Below are positions 25,597-34,891 of a DNA stretch of 64,000 nucleotides, piece by piece. The notes under the pieces were generated by a model. It saw only the letters and a list, made by a program, of their open reading frames with translations. It was not told where the DNA came from and ran no database searches. This DNA comes from an uncultured Saprospirales bacterium (lineage in GTDB: Bacteria; Bacteroidota; Bacteroidia; Chitinophagales; Saprospiraceae), in assembly GCA_937864265.1 (NCBI GenBank), contig CALMIR010000094.1, positions 1 through 64,000 on the forward strand. The letters run 5' to 3'. Each line of letters begins with the position of its first letter. Positions within the stretch are counted from its first letter, which is position 1. The position numbers were made by a program, and so were the translations under genes.

Positions 25597-25635
25597 TTTA
25601 CACAGAATTAACCTCTGCTTCAGGCTGGCTTAATC
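25597..25635 (+). promoter_or_regulatory. PHO-box-like 11-bp direct repeats upstream of pstS
   Basis: TTTACA (25597), TTAACC (25608), TTCAGG (25619) and TTAATC (25630) recur every 11 bp, so each unit keeps TTNA in register. Response regulators of the PhoB/PhoP family bind direct repeats with this period, e.g. TT(A/T)A(C/T)A in Bacillus. The array lies 36-74 bp upstream of the pstS start. Binding by a local PhoB-like protein is inferred, since no phoBR gene lies in the window. Confidence 0.55.
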
Positions 25636-25670
25636 TACATGGCCTATAATAGCCTTACAATTGATAACAG

Positions 25671-26588
25671 ATGAAAATATATGCTTGTATTGCTGTAATG
25701 ATTGCCCTTTTGGGGAGCTGCCAACACTTGCCCGAAGACTACGAATCCATTACTTTAAAAGGCTCGGACACAGAGGTGAATGTTGCCCTTGCTCTTGCCG
25801 AGTATTATATGGCCGATGAAACAACCGTGAGCATTGCGGTAACGGGGGGAGGCTCCGGTGCGGGCATTGCGGCCCTCATCAATGGCAAAACAGATATTGC
25901 CAATTCTTCCCGCCCCATTAAAAAGGAAGAGCTTGACCTGGCTTCAGCGAGGTCTATTGCACCCGTGCCCTTTATTTTTGCCGTTGATGCCCTGGCCTTC
26001 ATTGTCCATCAGGATATGGAGGTGGATAGTTTGACCCTGGATCAAATCGCGCAACTTTTCAGTGGTAAAATTGCCAATTGGCGAGAATTAGGCGGCCCTG
26101 ATAATGCCGTTTCCCTGTATGGCAGGCAGAGCAATTCCGGTACTTTCGTCTATTTGAGGGACAGCATTTTAAAAACAGAATATGCCGCGCACCACAAACA
26201 AATGAATGGCAATGCACAAATAGTGGAGGCCCTCAAAAGCGACCGAGCGGGTATTGGCTATGTGGGCGTTGGCTATATTTTAAAAGAGGGCGGAGGTGTA
26301 ATTGCAGGTATAAAGACCATTAAAGTAAAAAGTGACCCCGCTTCGACTGCGGTATCGCCTGTGGAACAAAGCGCGATTGCCAATGGTGCCTATCCAGTAG
26401 TTCGCCCTTTATTTCAATACACCAACGGCATGCCCGATGGCAAGTTGTTGGAGTTCATCGAATTTGGGTTAAGCCCCAAAGGGCAGCAAATCATAACCGA
26501 AAATGGGTACTATCCCATTTTTCAGGCGCACAAGCAGCACAACGAACAGCTATTAAACCAATACTATGAAGCTCAGGAAAGCCATTGA
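25671..26588 (+). CDS. pstS: Phosphate ABC transporter substrate-binding lipoprotein PstS
   Basis: A 305-residue periplasmic phosphate binder. The lipoprotein signal MKIYACIAVMIALLGSCQ has its Cys at residue 17. Phosphate-pocket motifs are LKGSDTEVNVALALAEYY (N-lobe SDT), TGGGSGAGIAALINGKTDIANSSRPIK (the classic GSGxG and D-I-xx-SSR), and GRQSNSGTFVYLRD (the SGT that closes the pocket). The lipid anchor is usual in Bacteroidota, where the protein faces the periplasm. The gene heads a tight pstSCAB operon; its 3' end overlaps pstC by 23 bp. Expression is probably induced by phosphate starvation. Confidence 0.95.
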   Translation: MKIYACIAVMIALLGSCQHLPEDYESITLKGSDTEVNVALALAEYYMADETTVSIAVTGGGSGAGIAALINGKTDIANSSRPIKKEELDLASARSIAPVPFIFAVDALAFIVHQDMEVDSLTLDQIAQLFSGKIANWRELGGPDNAVSLYGRQSNSGTFVYLRDSILKTEYAAHHKQMNGNAQIVEALKSDRAGIGYVGVGYILKEGGGVIAGIKTIKVKSDPASTAVSPVEQSAIANGAYPVVRPLFQYTNGMPDGKLLEFIEFGLSPKGQQIITENGYYPIFQAHKQHNEQLLNQYYEAQESH

Positions 26589-27447
26589 TCAACTCATGCA
26601 GGGGGTTTTCTTATCAGCCGGGCTTACGGCAGTTGTTTTCCTGTTGGGTATTTTTGGGATGCTACTGTTCAATGGCGCTAAAACCTTCAAAGAAGTTTCA
26701 CTGGCCGAATTTTTCGGGAGCAGCAATTGGAATCCATCAGCCTATGGCGAGCCCTCTTTTGGCATACTTTCCATGCTGGTCAGTACGCTGATGGTCACCG
26801 CCGGGGCTATGCTCATTGCCATTCCACTTGGCATAGGCACAGCGGCCTACTTATCAGAAGTAGCCTCCCCAAAAGTGCGCAATTGGCTGAAACCAACCAT
26901 TGAATTGCTGGCTGGGGTACCCTCCGTAGCGGTGGGGTTCATCGGCATTGTGTTGGTTGCACCCGCTATTGCCAAAGTGTTTGGCCTCAGCAATGGATTG
27001 AATGCTTTAAATGGGGCCATATTGCTGGCGGTCATGGCTTTGCCTACCATAATCACCGTGGCGGAAGATAGTATGAGAGCTGTGCCCAAGCAGTTTCGCG
27101 AGGCCAGCTATGCACTAGGGGCTAATGGCTGGACAACTCTGGTGCGGGTTGTACTGCCAGCTTCATTTTCGGGTATTATTGCCGCCATTATATTGGGTAT
27201 TGGGCGCGCTATCGGCGAAACGATGACTGTGCTAATGGCTACTGGCAACGCCACGGCAATGCCCAATGGTTTTTTTGACCCCGTAAGAACGCTTACGGCA
27301 ACCATCGCCATTGAATTGGGCGAAGTCGCCTATGGCACCAATCACTATTACAGTCTATTTGGTTTGGGGGCTGTTTTGTTTGTCATCAGTTTGCTGGTCA
27401 ATCTGCTGGCGGAGAAACTAGCATCTAAATTTCGGTATAAACTTTAA
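26566..27447 (+). CDS. pstC: Phosphate ABC transporter permease PstC
   Basis: A 293-residue inner-membrane permease with six predicted helices and the MetI-type EAA loop (FREASYALGANGWTTLVRVVLP, about residues 182-203). GVPSVAVGFIGIV and GRAIGETMTVLMATGNA are typical of PstC. It starts inside the 3' end of pstS, implying translational coupling. Together with PstA it forms the channel for high-affinity phosphate import. Confidence 0.95.
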   Translation: MKLRKAIDQLMQGVFLSAGLTAVVFLLGIFGMLLFNGAKTFKEVSLAEFFGSSNWNPSAYGEPSFGILSMLVSTLMVTAGAMLIAIPLGIGTAAYLSEVASPKVRNWLKPTIELLAGVPSVAVGFIGIVLVAPAIAKVFGLSNGLNALNGAILLAVMALPTIITVAEDSMRAVPKQFREASYALGANGWTTLVRVVLPASFSGIIAAIILGIGRAIGETMTVLMATGNATAMPNGFFDPVRTLTATIAIELGEVAYGTNHYYSLFGLGAVLFVISLLVNLLAEKLASKFRYKL

Positions 27448-27464
27448 AATTCGAAGCAAGCTAC

Positions 27465-28322
27465 ATGATGATATCCAACAAATTCATTGCTATAATCGGT
27501 TTTTTTGCCTTGTTATTCTGCACCATGTTGGTGATTTCTTTTCTGGGTATCATCCTGTATGATATTTTCAGCAAGGGAGCCAGTGCGTTGAGCCTAGACT
27601 TTTTGTTGGAATACCCGCGAAAGGGGATGACGGAGGGCGGCATTTTTCCTGCCATTGCGGGCACGGTATTTGTGACAATGGTAACGGCTTTGTTTTCCCT
27701 TCCGCTAGGCGTAGCGGCGGCAGTCTATTTGAGTGAGTATGCGCCCGACAACTGGTTGTCTCGGTTCATCAGAGCCAGTATCCGCAATCTGGCTGCAGTA
27801 CCGAGTATTATTTTTGGCTTGTTTGGTGTGGCGCTGTTTGTGCAGGGCTTAGGTTTGGGGCTTTCGGTGCTATCTTCCGGGCTAACCCTGGGTTTACTTA
27901 CCCTGCCCTATGTGATCACGACTACGGAGGAGGCGCTGAAAAATGTACCGCATGCTTTCCGAGAAGGCGCTTTGGCCTTGGGGGCTACCAAATGGGAGGC
28001 GATCCGTACCGTTGTGCTGCCGCCTGCTATTCCGGGTATTGTTACCGGTGCTTTGCTGGGCTTGTCCAGGGCTGCGGGCGAAACGGCTCCTATTTTGTTT
28101 ACTGGAGTGGCTTTTTATTTGCGCTATTTACCAGGTTCTGTATTGGATCAATTCATGGCTTTGCCTTATCACTTGTTTATTCTGTCCACCCAACACCACG
28201 CCATCGAGCAGGTGCGCCCTTTGGCTTATGGAACGGCGCTGGTGTTGTTGTCCCTTGTTTTTTTACTGAATATCATCGCAGTGGTGATTCGCTACCGCTT
28301 TCGCGCTTTTAATCAACGATAG
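27465..28322 (+). CDS. pstA: Phosphate ABC transporter permease PstA
   Basis: A 285-residue permease. It has AVPSIIFGLFGVALFV, the EAA loop FREGALALGATKWEAIRTVVLP, and LLGLSRAAGETAPILFTGVA, the PstA/PstC R-A-x-GET signature. Two ATGs (27465 and 27468) could start it; the first gives the most usual spacing, 17 bp after pstC. The stop codon TAG is followed directly by the pstB ATG, with no intervening base. Confidence 0.95.
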   Translation: MMISNKFIAIIGFFALLFCTMLVISFLGIILYDIFSKGASALSLDFLLEYPRKGMTEGGIFPAIAGTVFVTMVTALFSLPLGVAAAVYLSEYAPDNWLSRFIRASIRNLAAVPSIIFGLFGVALFVQGLGLGLSVLSSGLTLGLLTLPYVITTTEEALKNVPHAFREGALALGATKWEAIRTVVLPPAIPGIVTGALLGLSRAAGETAPILFTGVAFYLRYLPGSVLDQFMALPYHLFILSTQHHAIEQVRPLAYGTALVLLSLVFLLNIIAVVIRYRFRAFNQR

Positions 28323-29078
28323 ATGGATACCAAGTTAAAGATTCAAGACCTTCGCCTTCATTTTGGAAAAAAAGAAGTGCTCAAAGGCATCAACCTCAAC
28401 ATCAAAGACAATACAATCACGGCCTTGATTGGGCCATCGGGTTGTGGCAAATCGACCCTGCTGCGCAGCATCAATCGCATGCACGATCTGGATCCGTCGG
28501 CTAAGTTGAGCGGTTCTGTTTTTTTGGATGGGGAGAACATTTACGACCGCAAGAAGAGCGTCGTAGATATTCGTCGAAAAATTGGCATGGTTTTTCAAAA
28601 ACCCAATCCCTTCCCGAAATCCATTTATGAAAATGTGGCCTATGGCTTGAAAATCAACCAACTGGCCAAACACAAAGCACTTCAACCCCGTGTAGAACAC
28701 GCCTTGAAATCCTGCTATCTATGGGAGGAAGTGCAGGATCAACTGGGCAAATCCGCTTTGGAACTTTCCGGAGGGCAACAACAACGACTTTGTATTGCTC
28801 GAGCGATAGCGGTAGAACCGGAGGTGCTGCTGATGGACGAGCCTTGCTCGGCGTTAGACCCCATTAGTACGTCTAAAATAGAAGCCTTGATGTTGCGCCT
28901 CAAAGAACAATACTGCATTGTGATTGTTACCCACAATATGCAGCAGGCACAACGGGTAGCCGATTATACCGCGTTCATGTACTTGGGCGAATTGGTAGAA
29001 TTTGGCGAGACGGCACAAATCTTCAACGAACCCCAAATGGAATTGACCCGCAATTATGTCAGTGGCCATTTTGGATAA
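28323..29078 (+). CDS. pstB: Phosphate ABC transporter ATP-binding protein PstB
   Basis: A 251-residue ATPase of the normal PstB length. Walker A is [15 protein letters not shown] (residues about 38-52), the Q-loop is [21 protein letters not shown], the ABC signature is [19 protein letters not shown], and Walker B is [13 protein letters not shown], followed by the H-loop [13 protein letters not shown] is specific to PstB. Translation is coupled to pstA. No phoU gene follows, unlike in many pst operons. Confidence 0.96.
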   Translation: MDTKLKIQDLRLHFGKKEVLKGINLNIKDNTITALIGPSGCGKSTLLRSINRMHDLDPSAKLSGSVFLDGENIYDRKKSVVDIRRKIGMVFQKPNPFPKSIYENVAYGLKINQLAKHKALQPRVEHALKSCYLWEEVQDQLGKSALELSGGQQQRLCIARAIAVEPEVLLMDEPCSALDPISTSKIEALMLRLKEQYCIVIVTHNMQQAQRVADYTAFMYLGELVEFGETAQIFNEPQMELTRNYVSGHFG

Positions 29079-29116
29079 GTACTGCGCCTGGACATCTAAG
29101 TTCAAAATGCATCAGG

Positions 29117-29332
29117 ATGCTGATTTTTACCTACACAGCAACAAACCCTCAGGTGAGGGAAATTATTGAAAAGCTGGAGCAGTTATCGCTTGCTCATCAG
29201 GTCATCCAAGAGGATGGCATTGGACTGCGCTTGCAGGAAGGCAATAAGGTACTTGTAGGCTTTGAGTCCATCAAAACCCACTTAGAGGAATTGGAAGGGG
29301 AGTTGAAGCGCTGGTATTATTGTGGGTGTTGA
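29117..29332 (+). CDS. Small 71-residue protein after pstB
   Basis: A short acidic protein without signal peptide. It reads as beta-alpha-beta (MLIFTYTATNPQVREIIEKLEQLSLAHQVI, GIGLRLQEGNKVLVGFESIKTHLEELEGEL) and ends KRWYYCGC, a C-x-C tail. I do not recognise it. The 38-bp gap to pstB and the shared strand suggest co-transcription. The N-terminal half resembles the beta-alpha start of thioredoxin/ArsC-like folds, but no active-site CxxC is there. A hairpin terminator follows at 29377. Confidence 0.6.
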   Translation: MLIFTYTATNPQVREIIEKLEQLSLAHQVIQEDGIGLRLQEGNKVLVGFESIKTHLEELEGELKRWYYCGC

Positions 29333-29376
29333 GGGTTTGGGGATGGGAATAAGCGCTCCTGTTGATAAAATAATGA

Positions 29377-29415
29377 GATGCCCCTGAAAAAGTACATACT
29401 TTTTCAGAGGACATC
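29377..29415. terminator. Hairpin ending the pst operon and the facing gene
   Basis: CCTGAAAAAGTA and TACTTTTTCAGAGG (29383-29410) form a 12-bp stem around a two-base loop, extended with a bulge by GATG/CATC. It sits between the pst-linked small gene and the convergent NHL-repeat gene, so it can terminate both directions. Confidence 0.6.
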
Positions 29416-29480
29416 CCTTTCTGTTCGCCTTTTGGAAGGTAAGAGTCACGCCTTTTTCAGGTTGTGCGCTCAATCATTGC

Positions 29481-30605
29481 TCAGTGGCCCTTAACCAGGC
29501 GTTTGGTTTGCGCCAGATGTTCGCCAATGGTCAAAGCAACGTTATAAATACCAGCGGGCCATTCGTCCATTTGGAGGGTGTACATATGTTTGCCTACAGT
29601 TAGTGCAGTATGGTCGAGCAAAACCTGCACCTGTCGGCCTGCGTTGTCCAGGATGACCAGATTAACTACATCCGGGCGATTCATTTCAAACGATACATGG
29701 CAGGTCTGTTGGGTAGGGTTGGGCGATAGCTCCAATAAAAGCAGCTTGGAAATATTGTCCTGACTGCCTGAAGTGCCATTCAATTGGGTAATCATCCTAA
29801 CTTTGCCGGTATTGTACTCTGAAATATAGAGGGTATCGCCGTAGGGCGACGCAACGATACCATTTGGAGCGCTGAATTTGGCCGTAAGGGCATCCCCATC
29901 AACAGAGCCAATGGTACTGCCTAGAATGACGTTGGCGTTGCCTTCCAAGTCTGTCCGAAATATTTGGTGGGTACTGTACAAAGTACCATAAATATAGCCA
30001 TCCAGGTAGGCGATAAAACCCAGCCATCCGCTTGTAGGGCCTTGTACCAGTAGTTCTTGGGTGCAATTGGGCAACAAACGGATGATCTTGCGATCCGTAA
30101 AATTACCTGTGTATAAATTACCTTCATCGTCATAACATAAGCCTACAGGGCCGTTTAATTCTCCAGCTACCCAGCAATCGGTCACCGTACCATCTGGCGC
30201 TATTTTAGCTATTTTACTGCCCAAATAACTGGTTGCGATCAGGGTATCGCTGTTGATAGAACGAATCAGTCCGCTGGGATTGAAAAAAGCGATGGTATCC
30301 ACCACCGTACCATCGGGGGCGATTTTAAAAATGCTGTTGCCATTATTATCTGCCAAAAAAAGGTTGCCCTGGCTGTCGAAAGCCATGCCGTTGGGCGTAT
30401 TAAAGCCATCGGCAAATATGGTACTTGCGCCATCGGGTAAGCTGATTTGATAAACAGCAGAGCCTGTATAGTCTGCCCCAAACAGGCGGTTTTGGGCATC
30501 GAACACCAAAGCGTCAGTAACATCGGCGTTGGAAATGGTGGTTACGTTTTGAGCCTGAACAAAAAAAGGCATCAACAAAAACAATCGGGTCATTTGCTTC
30601 AACAT
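29481..30605 (-). CDS. Secreted NHL-repeat/SMP-30-like protein with T9SS sorting domain
   Basis: A 374-residue protein with signal peptide MLKQMTRLFLLMPFFVQAQ. The middle 260 residues are NHL/SMP-30-type propeller repeats (LVFDAQNRLFGADYTGSAVYQI, GMAFDSQGNLFLADNNGNSIFKI, GLCYDDEGNLYTGNFTDRKI, PNGIVASPYGDTLYISEYNTGKVRMI). The last 80 residues are a T9SS type A domain (LLELSPNPTQQTCHVSFEM ... WPAGIYNVALTIGEHLAQTKRLVKGH), which targets the protein through the outer membrane to the cell surface. Six-bladed propellers of this group bind ligands or hydrolyse lactones; metal ligands are not evident, so a structural or binding role is likelier. Confidence 0.88.
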   Translation of the reverse strand: MLKQMTRLFLLMPFFVQAQNVTTISNADVTDALVFDAQNRLFGADYTGSAVYQISLPDGASTIFADGFNTPNGMAFDSQGNLFLADNNGNSIFKIAPDGTVVDTIAFFNPSGLIRSINSDTLIATSYLGSKIAKIAPDGTVTDCWVAGELNGPVGLCYDDEGNLYTGNFTDRKIIRLLPNCTQELLVQGPTSGWLGFIAYLDGYIYGTLYSTHQIFRTDLEGNANVILGSTIGSVDGDALTAKFSAPNGIVASPYGDTLYISEYNTGKVRMITQLNGTSGSQDNISKLLLLELSPNPTQQTCHVSFEMNRPDVVNLVILDNAGRQVQVLLDHTALTVGKHMYTLQMDEWPAGIYNVALTIGEHLAQTKRLVKGH

Positions 30606-30752
30606 GTTTCAAAAATTAGGTTGGATTAAAGAAATAAATAGACCCGACAAAAGAATGGAGGCGTCCCATTTCTGTTGTGCCCTTTTGCAAAGTGGCACAG
30701 ATATGGCGCTATTTTGTCTGTTTTTTTACAAAAATGGTCGGTGAGCCAGAAA

Positions 30753-31823
30753 CTATGGATTGAAATAGGCGCTCGGCGTTTTACCGGTTGCTTTTCTAAA
30801 AGCTCGATTGAAAGCCGTCCGGGAGTTGAACCCTGACAGGTAAGCCATATCCGATATGTTCAAGTGACTATTGCGAGGGTGCTTGTGCAATTCAATAAAC
30901 TCCTGGATACGCCAATGATTGATGTAATCGAAGAAGTTTTTGCCAAAGGCATGATTCAAAATTTTGGACAACTCATTCTTTGGCATTTGCAGGGCCTCCG
31001 CCAAATCCTGAAGTTTTAAGTCGGGATTGAGGTAGGGCTTTTGCTCCCGCACATAAGTAGCTACTTTTTCCATCTCAGCCTCGGCCAGGTAAATCTTCAA
31101 TGGGGGCAATTCAAGTATATCTGGTCGTAGGAGAATTTGGTACCCCAGGAAGAAAACGTAGGCCACCAAAAGCAACCACATGATGAAGTAAGCGGTATAA
31201 TCAGGCTTCTCACTGAATAAATTGTTGAGAAAAGACAGCAACCAAAAAAAAACCAATAGATAGCCCGTGATGAAAAAGGGGCGTAAAAAATGCGCCGGAA
31301 AAGGTTGGCTGAAACGCTGTTGCCAAGCCGCCCGATAATGGCGATAATCGCGCACGCTCAGCCATATATAACTAGTTAGACTTAAAATGCTCAAACCCTC
31401 GATATAAAAAAAAATGACCTGGATATGTTGGTCGTTCAGAAAGTGTAAAACTTCGTTCAAGTGCAGCCCAATAAAAGTATTCAACAACAAAATATGGATC
31501 GTAGCCGGTATGAAGTGCCAATAGCGATAAGGCTTTTGGGGCAATGGCAATTGTAACAAAGAGCGGGTAAAAAAATAGAGAAAAGGCCCAATCAAAAAGA
31601 GAATGGCATCGGGTATGAGAATCAAAGCGGTAACATATTTTACCCAATCGGGTTGATAGGTGGCACGCAATAGCATAATGACCCCCAACATCACCAACAT
31701 AAGCGTCAAGTAGAAAACAGCCGGATAGTTGGACATCTTTTTTTGCCACAACACGATGCTGAGAAAGATGCTTTGTGCCAATCCAACGGACAACAACAGA
31801 TCGAGCCAATAACTTTGCAACAT
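30753..31823 (-). CDS. Membrane-anchored AraC-family transcriptional regulator
   Basis: A 356-residue protein. The first 235 residues contain seven to eight hydrophobic helices (7TM-like sensor). The C-terminal 100 residues are an AraC-type double helix-turn-helix: LKLQDLAEALQMPKNELSKILNHAFGKNFFDYINHWRIQEF, then NISDMAYLSGFNSRTAFNRAFRKATGKTPSAYF. This architecture is frequent in Bacteroidota, where such one-component regulators sense envelope or nutrient signals. The target is unknown; neighbouring genes encode secreted T9SS proteins on the same strand. ATG 31823 gives the first transmembrane helix at once. Confidence 0.9.
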   Translation of the reverse strand: MLQSYWLDLLLSVGLAQSIFLSIVLWQKKMSNYPAVFYLTLMLVMLGVIMLLRATYQPDWVKYVTALILIPDAILFLIGPFLYFFTRSLLQLPLPQKPYRYWHFIPATIHILLLNTFIGLHLNEVLHFLNDQHIQVIFFYIEGLSILSLTSYIWLSVRDYRHYRAAWQQRFSQPFPAHFLRPFFITGYLLVFFWLLSFLNNLFSEKPDYTAYFIMWLLLVAYVFFLGYQILLRPDILELPPLKIYLAEAEMEKVATYVREQKPYLNPDLKLQDLAEALQMPKNELSKILNHAFGKNFFDYINHWRIQEFIELHKHPRNSHLNISDMAYLSGFNSRTAFNRAFRKATGKTPSAYFNP

Positions 31824-31888
31824 TTTTAGGCAAAAATACGGATTTGTTTTAATGCATCATAAAGGTACGTTTTGGCTTCCTGTACGGG

Positions 31889-31930
31889 AAAAAAAAATCC
31901 CGAATCTCGGCTGAACCAAGATTCGGGATT
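31889..31930 (-). terminator. Rho-independent terminator of the M43 protease gene
   Basis: AATCCCGAATCT (31896-31907) pairs perfectly with AGATTCGGGATT (31919-31930). On the minus strand the stem is followed by a run of T. It starts 24 bp past the stop codon. Confidence 0.85.
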
Positions 31931-31953
31931 AGAAAGCTAGTTGGAAGCGAGAT

Positions 31954-34386
31954 TTATTTCACCACAACAAACTTTTGTGTCAACTGCTTGTCAGCCATTT
32001 TCAATTGAATGAAATAGATGCCAGCGGGTAATTGTGACGCATCCATTTGCCAATTTTGCTGACCCAAACCAATTTCAACGGCCTGTACCTGCAATGGTTT
32101 GCCGGTGATATCGGTCATAAGCAATTGGCCATTGCCAAGCTCCTGGGCAAAATAGGCAATATGAAGCTCGTGCTTTACAGGGTTAGGGAAGACTTTGATG
32201 GCCGCTTGTTCCTCCTGGAAGCGGCTGTGCGCCATCCAAGTCTCTTGTTCGTTCTCACCAATCGTTCTGGCACCACTAGCCGAGCAAGTAGAAATGACCA
32301 CATCATCGATGAATACCTGATCGCCATTATCGGAGGCATCACAGACAAAGCGGATTTGCGTTGACCCAGAAAAAGGACCTGCAATGACCACCGATTCATT
32401 TTCCCTTATATCATTGACAAATTCATCGCCCAAGCTCCATGCTTCTACTGTCGTAAAAGTAGCGCCGCCATCCAACGAAACCTGCAACCAGAAATCTTCA
32501 TCAGCTGCATCAAAGCTGCGCACCACGTAGGAGAAATCGACCGTGATTTCACTCACCCCTGTCCAGTTGAAGCTGCCGGCAGTCATGACGGAAGAACTGG
32601 TGTTGTCGCGCAAAATAATGCTATAAGTACCGCTATTGGCAAATGTGGCATTGGAATAGCGGATACAATCGGAGCCGCCGTCTGCCCAAATACCCATGCC
32701 ACTTTCAAAATCTTCGTTGTCCAATTCGCTGTAAGTACAAGCCGTATTACAAGGCATACAATCGGGGCCGCCGCAATCTACACCGGTTTCTTCGCCATTT
32801 TGGATGCCGTCGTCACAAGTGGGATCAACGACATCTCCCAAACATCCTTGAATGGTAATGTCATCAATGAAAACCTGGTCGGTATCGTCCGATGCATCGC
32901 AGCGGAAGCGGAATTGGGTAGTAGCCGTGAAAGGCCCATTGATGGTAGCTACGCCAGTAGTGCGCTGTAAGTTTATAAATTCGTCGCTTACATTCCATTC
33001 TTCAACAGTTGCAAAAGTTGCCCCACCATCCAAAGAAACTTGCAACCAGAAATCCTCATCCGCAGCATCAAAGCTATTGGCGATAAATGAGAAGGATACT
33101 TGAATTTCACTGTAAGTGCTCAAATCCAAGTTGTTGCTGGTCAGTACGGAAGTGGAGGTGTTGTCGCGCAGTAAGATGCTATAAGTGCCGCTATTGGCTG
33201 CATTGGGGTTAGAACTTCTGGCACAATCGGTGCCTCCGTCGTTCCATACACCAAATCCAGCTTCAAAGTCTTCGCTGTCAATCGTCACGTAGCTACAGCC
33301 ACCCATACAAGGTTGACAATCGGGGCCACCACAATCAACGCCTGTTTCGTTGCCATTCTGGATGCCATCATCGCAAGTAGGGGGGGTAACTGTACCACAA
33401 GCCGTAGAATTCAATAAGCTGGCACGTGCCCCACCGGGATTGAACAAAGCCCGCATGCGATCGCTTTGGCCTCTGGTGAACAGATTCATACAAGCATCAT
33501 CGGAATAGTCCATGTAATTTTGGAACATATCGGGCAAGTCGTTGGCGCCAGAGTTACAGCTATTCGGACCGGGAAACGTACAGGGAAGACCCGTGTAGTT
33601 AGCACTGCCAGCTGTTGGCGTATCGGTTACGAAATCGTCAAAATTGCAGTTCCCGTCTCCCCAGATGTGGCGCAAATTCAACCAATGGCCTACTTCATGC
33701 GTGGCTGTTCGTCCCAAATCAAATGGAGCTGTTGCTGTGCCAATGTCTCCGAAATACAAGTAATCTATGACCACGCCATCTGTGTTTGCCGGGCCCCCTG
33801 GAAACTGGGCATAACCCAAAATGCCACCGGAAATGTCACAAACCCATATATTGAGGTAATCCGCTCTAGGCCAGGCATCTTTGCCGCCAGTAGAATTGAA
33901 TTTGACGTTGTCATTTGTGCTAAAAGAATTCACATTGGTTGGCGTGCGGGTTATACCATTGGTCGGGTTGCCAAATGGGTCAACGGTAGCCAGGCAAAAT
34001 TCGATTTCTGTATCGACAGCAACCCCTGCAAAGACACCCGGTGTATTGGCTGCATCCGCATTGGTGCGCCTGAAATCTTCATTCAGAATATTGATTTGAC
34101 TAAGCACCTGCGCGTCGCTGATGTTCTCGTTGTTGCCATTATACACGACATGAACGACTACCGGGATAGTAATAACGCCATCAACAATTCGATTGCTGGG
34201 ATCGCTGATAAAATGTTGAGTATGCTCTTCGATGTTTTTGAGTTGCTTGGCCCGGTCGGGATTGGATTGGTTTTGGTATTCGAGGTATTCCATCGTGGAA
34301 CAGTTCCTGTGCTGGGCTGATAAGGGTTGATAAATGCCAATAGCAAAAACCAGCATCACGGATGCAAATAAGTGCTGAATGCTCAT
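31954..34386 (-). CDS. Secreted M43 metalloprotease with duplicated module and T9SS domain
   Basis: An 810-residue protein. The order is a signal peptide (ending LSAQ), a propeptide (about 25-70), and an M43 (pappalysin/cytophagalysin) catalytic domain with [15 protein letters not shown] at residues 230-244 and a downstream Met-turn region [16 protein letters not shown]. Two near-identical modules of about 175 residues follow, each beginning [20 protein letters not shown] and containing [19 protein letters not shown](L)LRDNTS and [18 protein letters not shown]9SS type A domain closes the chain ([15 protein letters not shown] ... [25 protein letters not shown]). The linker motif and the jelly-roll module suggest cation-binding adhesion to substrate. 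The enzyme is predicted to digest extracellular protein at the cell surface. It is divergent to the SusC gene. Confidence 0.92.
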   Translation of the reverse strand: MSIQHLFASVMLVFAIGIYQPLSAQHRNCSTMEYLEYQNQSNPDRAKQLKNIEEHTQHFISDPSNRIVDGVITIPVVVHVVYNGNNENISDAQVLSQINILNEDFRRTNADAANTPGVFAGVAVDTEIEFCLATVDPFGNPTNGITRTPTNVNSFSTNDNVKFNSTGGKDAWPRADYLNIWVCDISGGILGYAQFPGGPANTDGVVIDYLYFGDIGTATAPFDLGRTATHEVGHWLNLRHIWGDGNCNFDDFVTDTPTAGSANYTGLPCTFPGPNSCNSGANDLPDMFQNYMDYSDDACMNLFTRGQSDRMRALFNPGGARASLLNSTACGTVTPPTCDDGIQNGNETGVDCGGPDCQPCMGGCSYVTIDSEDFEAGFGVWNDGGTDCARSSNPNAANSGTYSILLRDNTSTSVLTSNNLDLSTYSEIQVSFSFIANSFDAADEDFWLQVSLDGGATFATVEEWNVSDEFINLQRTTGVATINGPFTATTQFRFRCDASDDTDQVFIDDITIQGCLGDVVDPTCDDGIQNGEETGVDCGGPDCMPCNTACTYSELDNEDFESGMGIWADGGSDCIRYSNATFANSGTYSIILRDNTSSSVMTAGSFNWTGVSEITVDFSYVVRSFDAADEDFWLQVSLDGGATFTTVEAWSLGDEFVNDIRENESVVIAGPFSGSTQIRFVCDASDNGDQVFIDDVVISTCSASGARTIGENEQETWMAHSRFQEEQAAIKVFPNPVKHELHIAYFAQELGNGQLLMTDITGKPLQVQAVEIGLGQQNWQMDASQLPAGIYFIQLKMADKQLTQKFVVVK

Positions 34387-34891
34387 AAATGATTTAAATT
34401 TTTGAGATTAGTAATAGAATAACAAATTGCCTTGTTGATGAATTAAAGCTGAACGAGTGGAGGGTGGGCAGCTTTTTAATTTAGAACTGAGGAACTAGCT
34501 TAAGATGCCGCAAAGGTAAGTTTTAACAGGCATTAAAAAAAAAAAATAAATGTAAAATTTAATAATTTGTGTTACATGTTTGATGAATTTGAAATATAAA
34601 TGACTTATTTAGAGTAATTTATATGAATTTTGTTTTTACTTTTTTTTGAAACCTCAAATGCCAGCAAACGGTTGCACGATGTCTAAAGCTTAACTTTTTT
34701 TTAACACAAGCAGCGTAGGAGTTAATTTTTACGTATTATTGCAGGGCAAAGACGTAAAAAAACTGCCACATCAATTCTTTATAGCTCATTTAGAATAAAT
34801 TACACAAAGGTCCCCAAGCCAGAATCCAAATGATCACAAACCACAACATTGGCTTGTAATTTATTATTGCTTAATAAAACTCGGATTTAGT
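34387..34891. other. Divergent promoter region, M43 protease / SusC
   Basis: 505 bp without a gene, very A/T-rich, including a run of twelve A residues near 34535. It must hold promoters for the protease (leftward) and the SusCD operon (rightward). One good -7 candidate on the minus strand is listed separately. For SusC only TATTATTG (34734-34741) is near the consensus, with one mismatch and no -33 partner. No tRNA, riboswitch or operator repeat is recognised. Confidence 0.5.
34511..34518 (-). promoter_or_regulatory. Candidate -7 element of the M43 protease gene
   Basis: On the minus strand this reads TACCTTTG (TANNTTTG). A T-rich stretch sits at the -33 distance. It is about 125 bp upstream of the ATG at 34386. 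Confidence 0.4.

Noticed and set aside
33466..34320. A 284-codon frame opposite the M43 protease
   Set aside because: Mirror of the catalytic domain codons; the protease motifs show which strand is coding.
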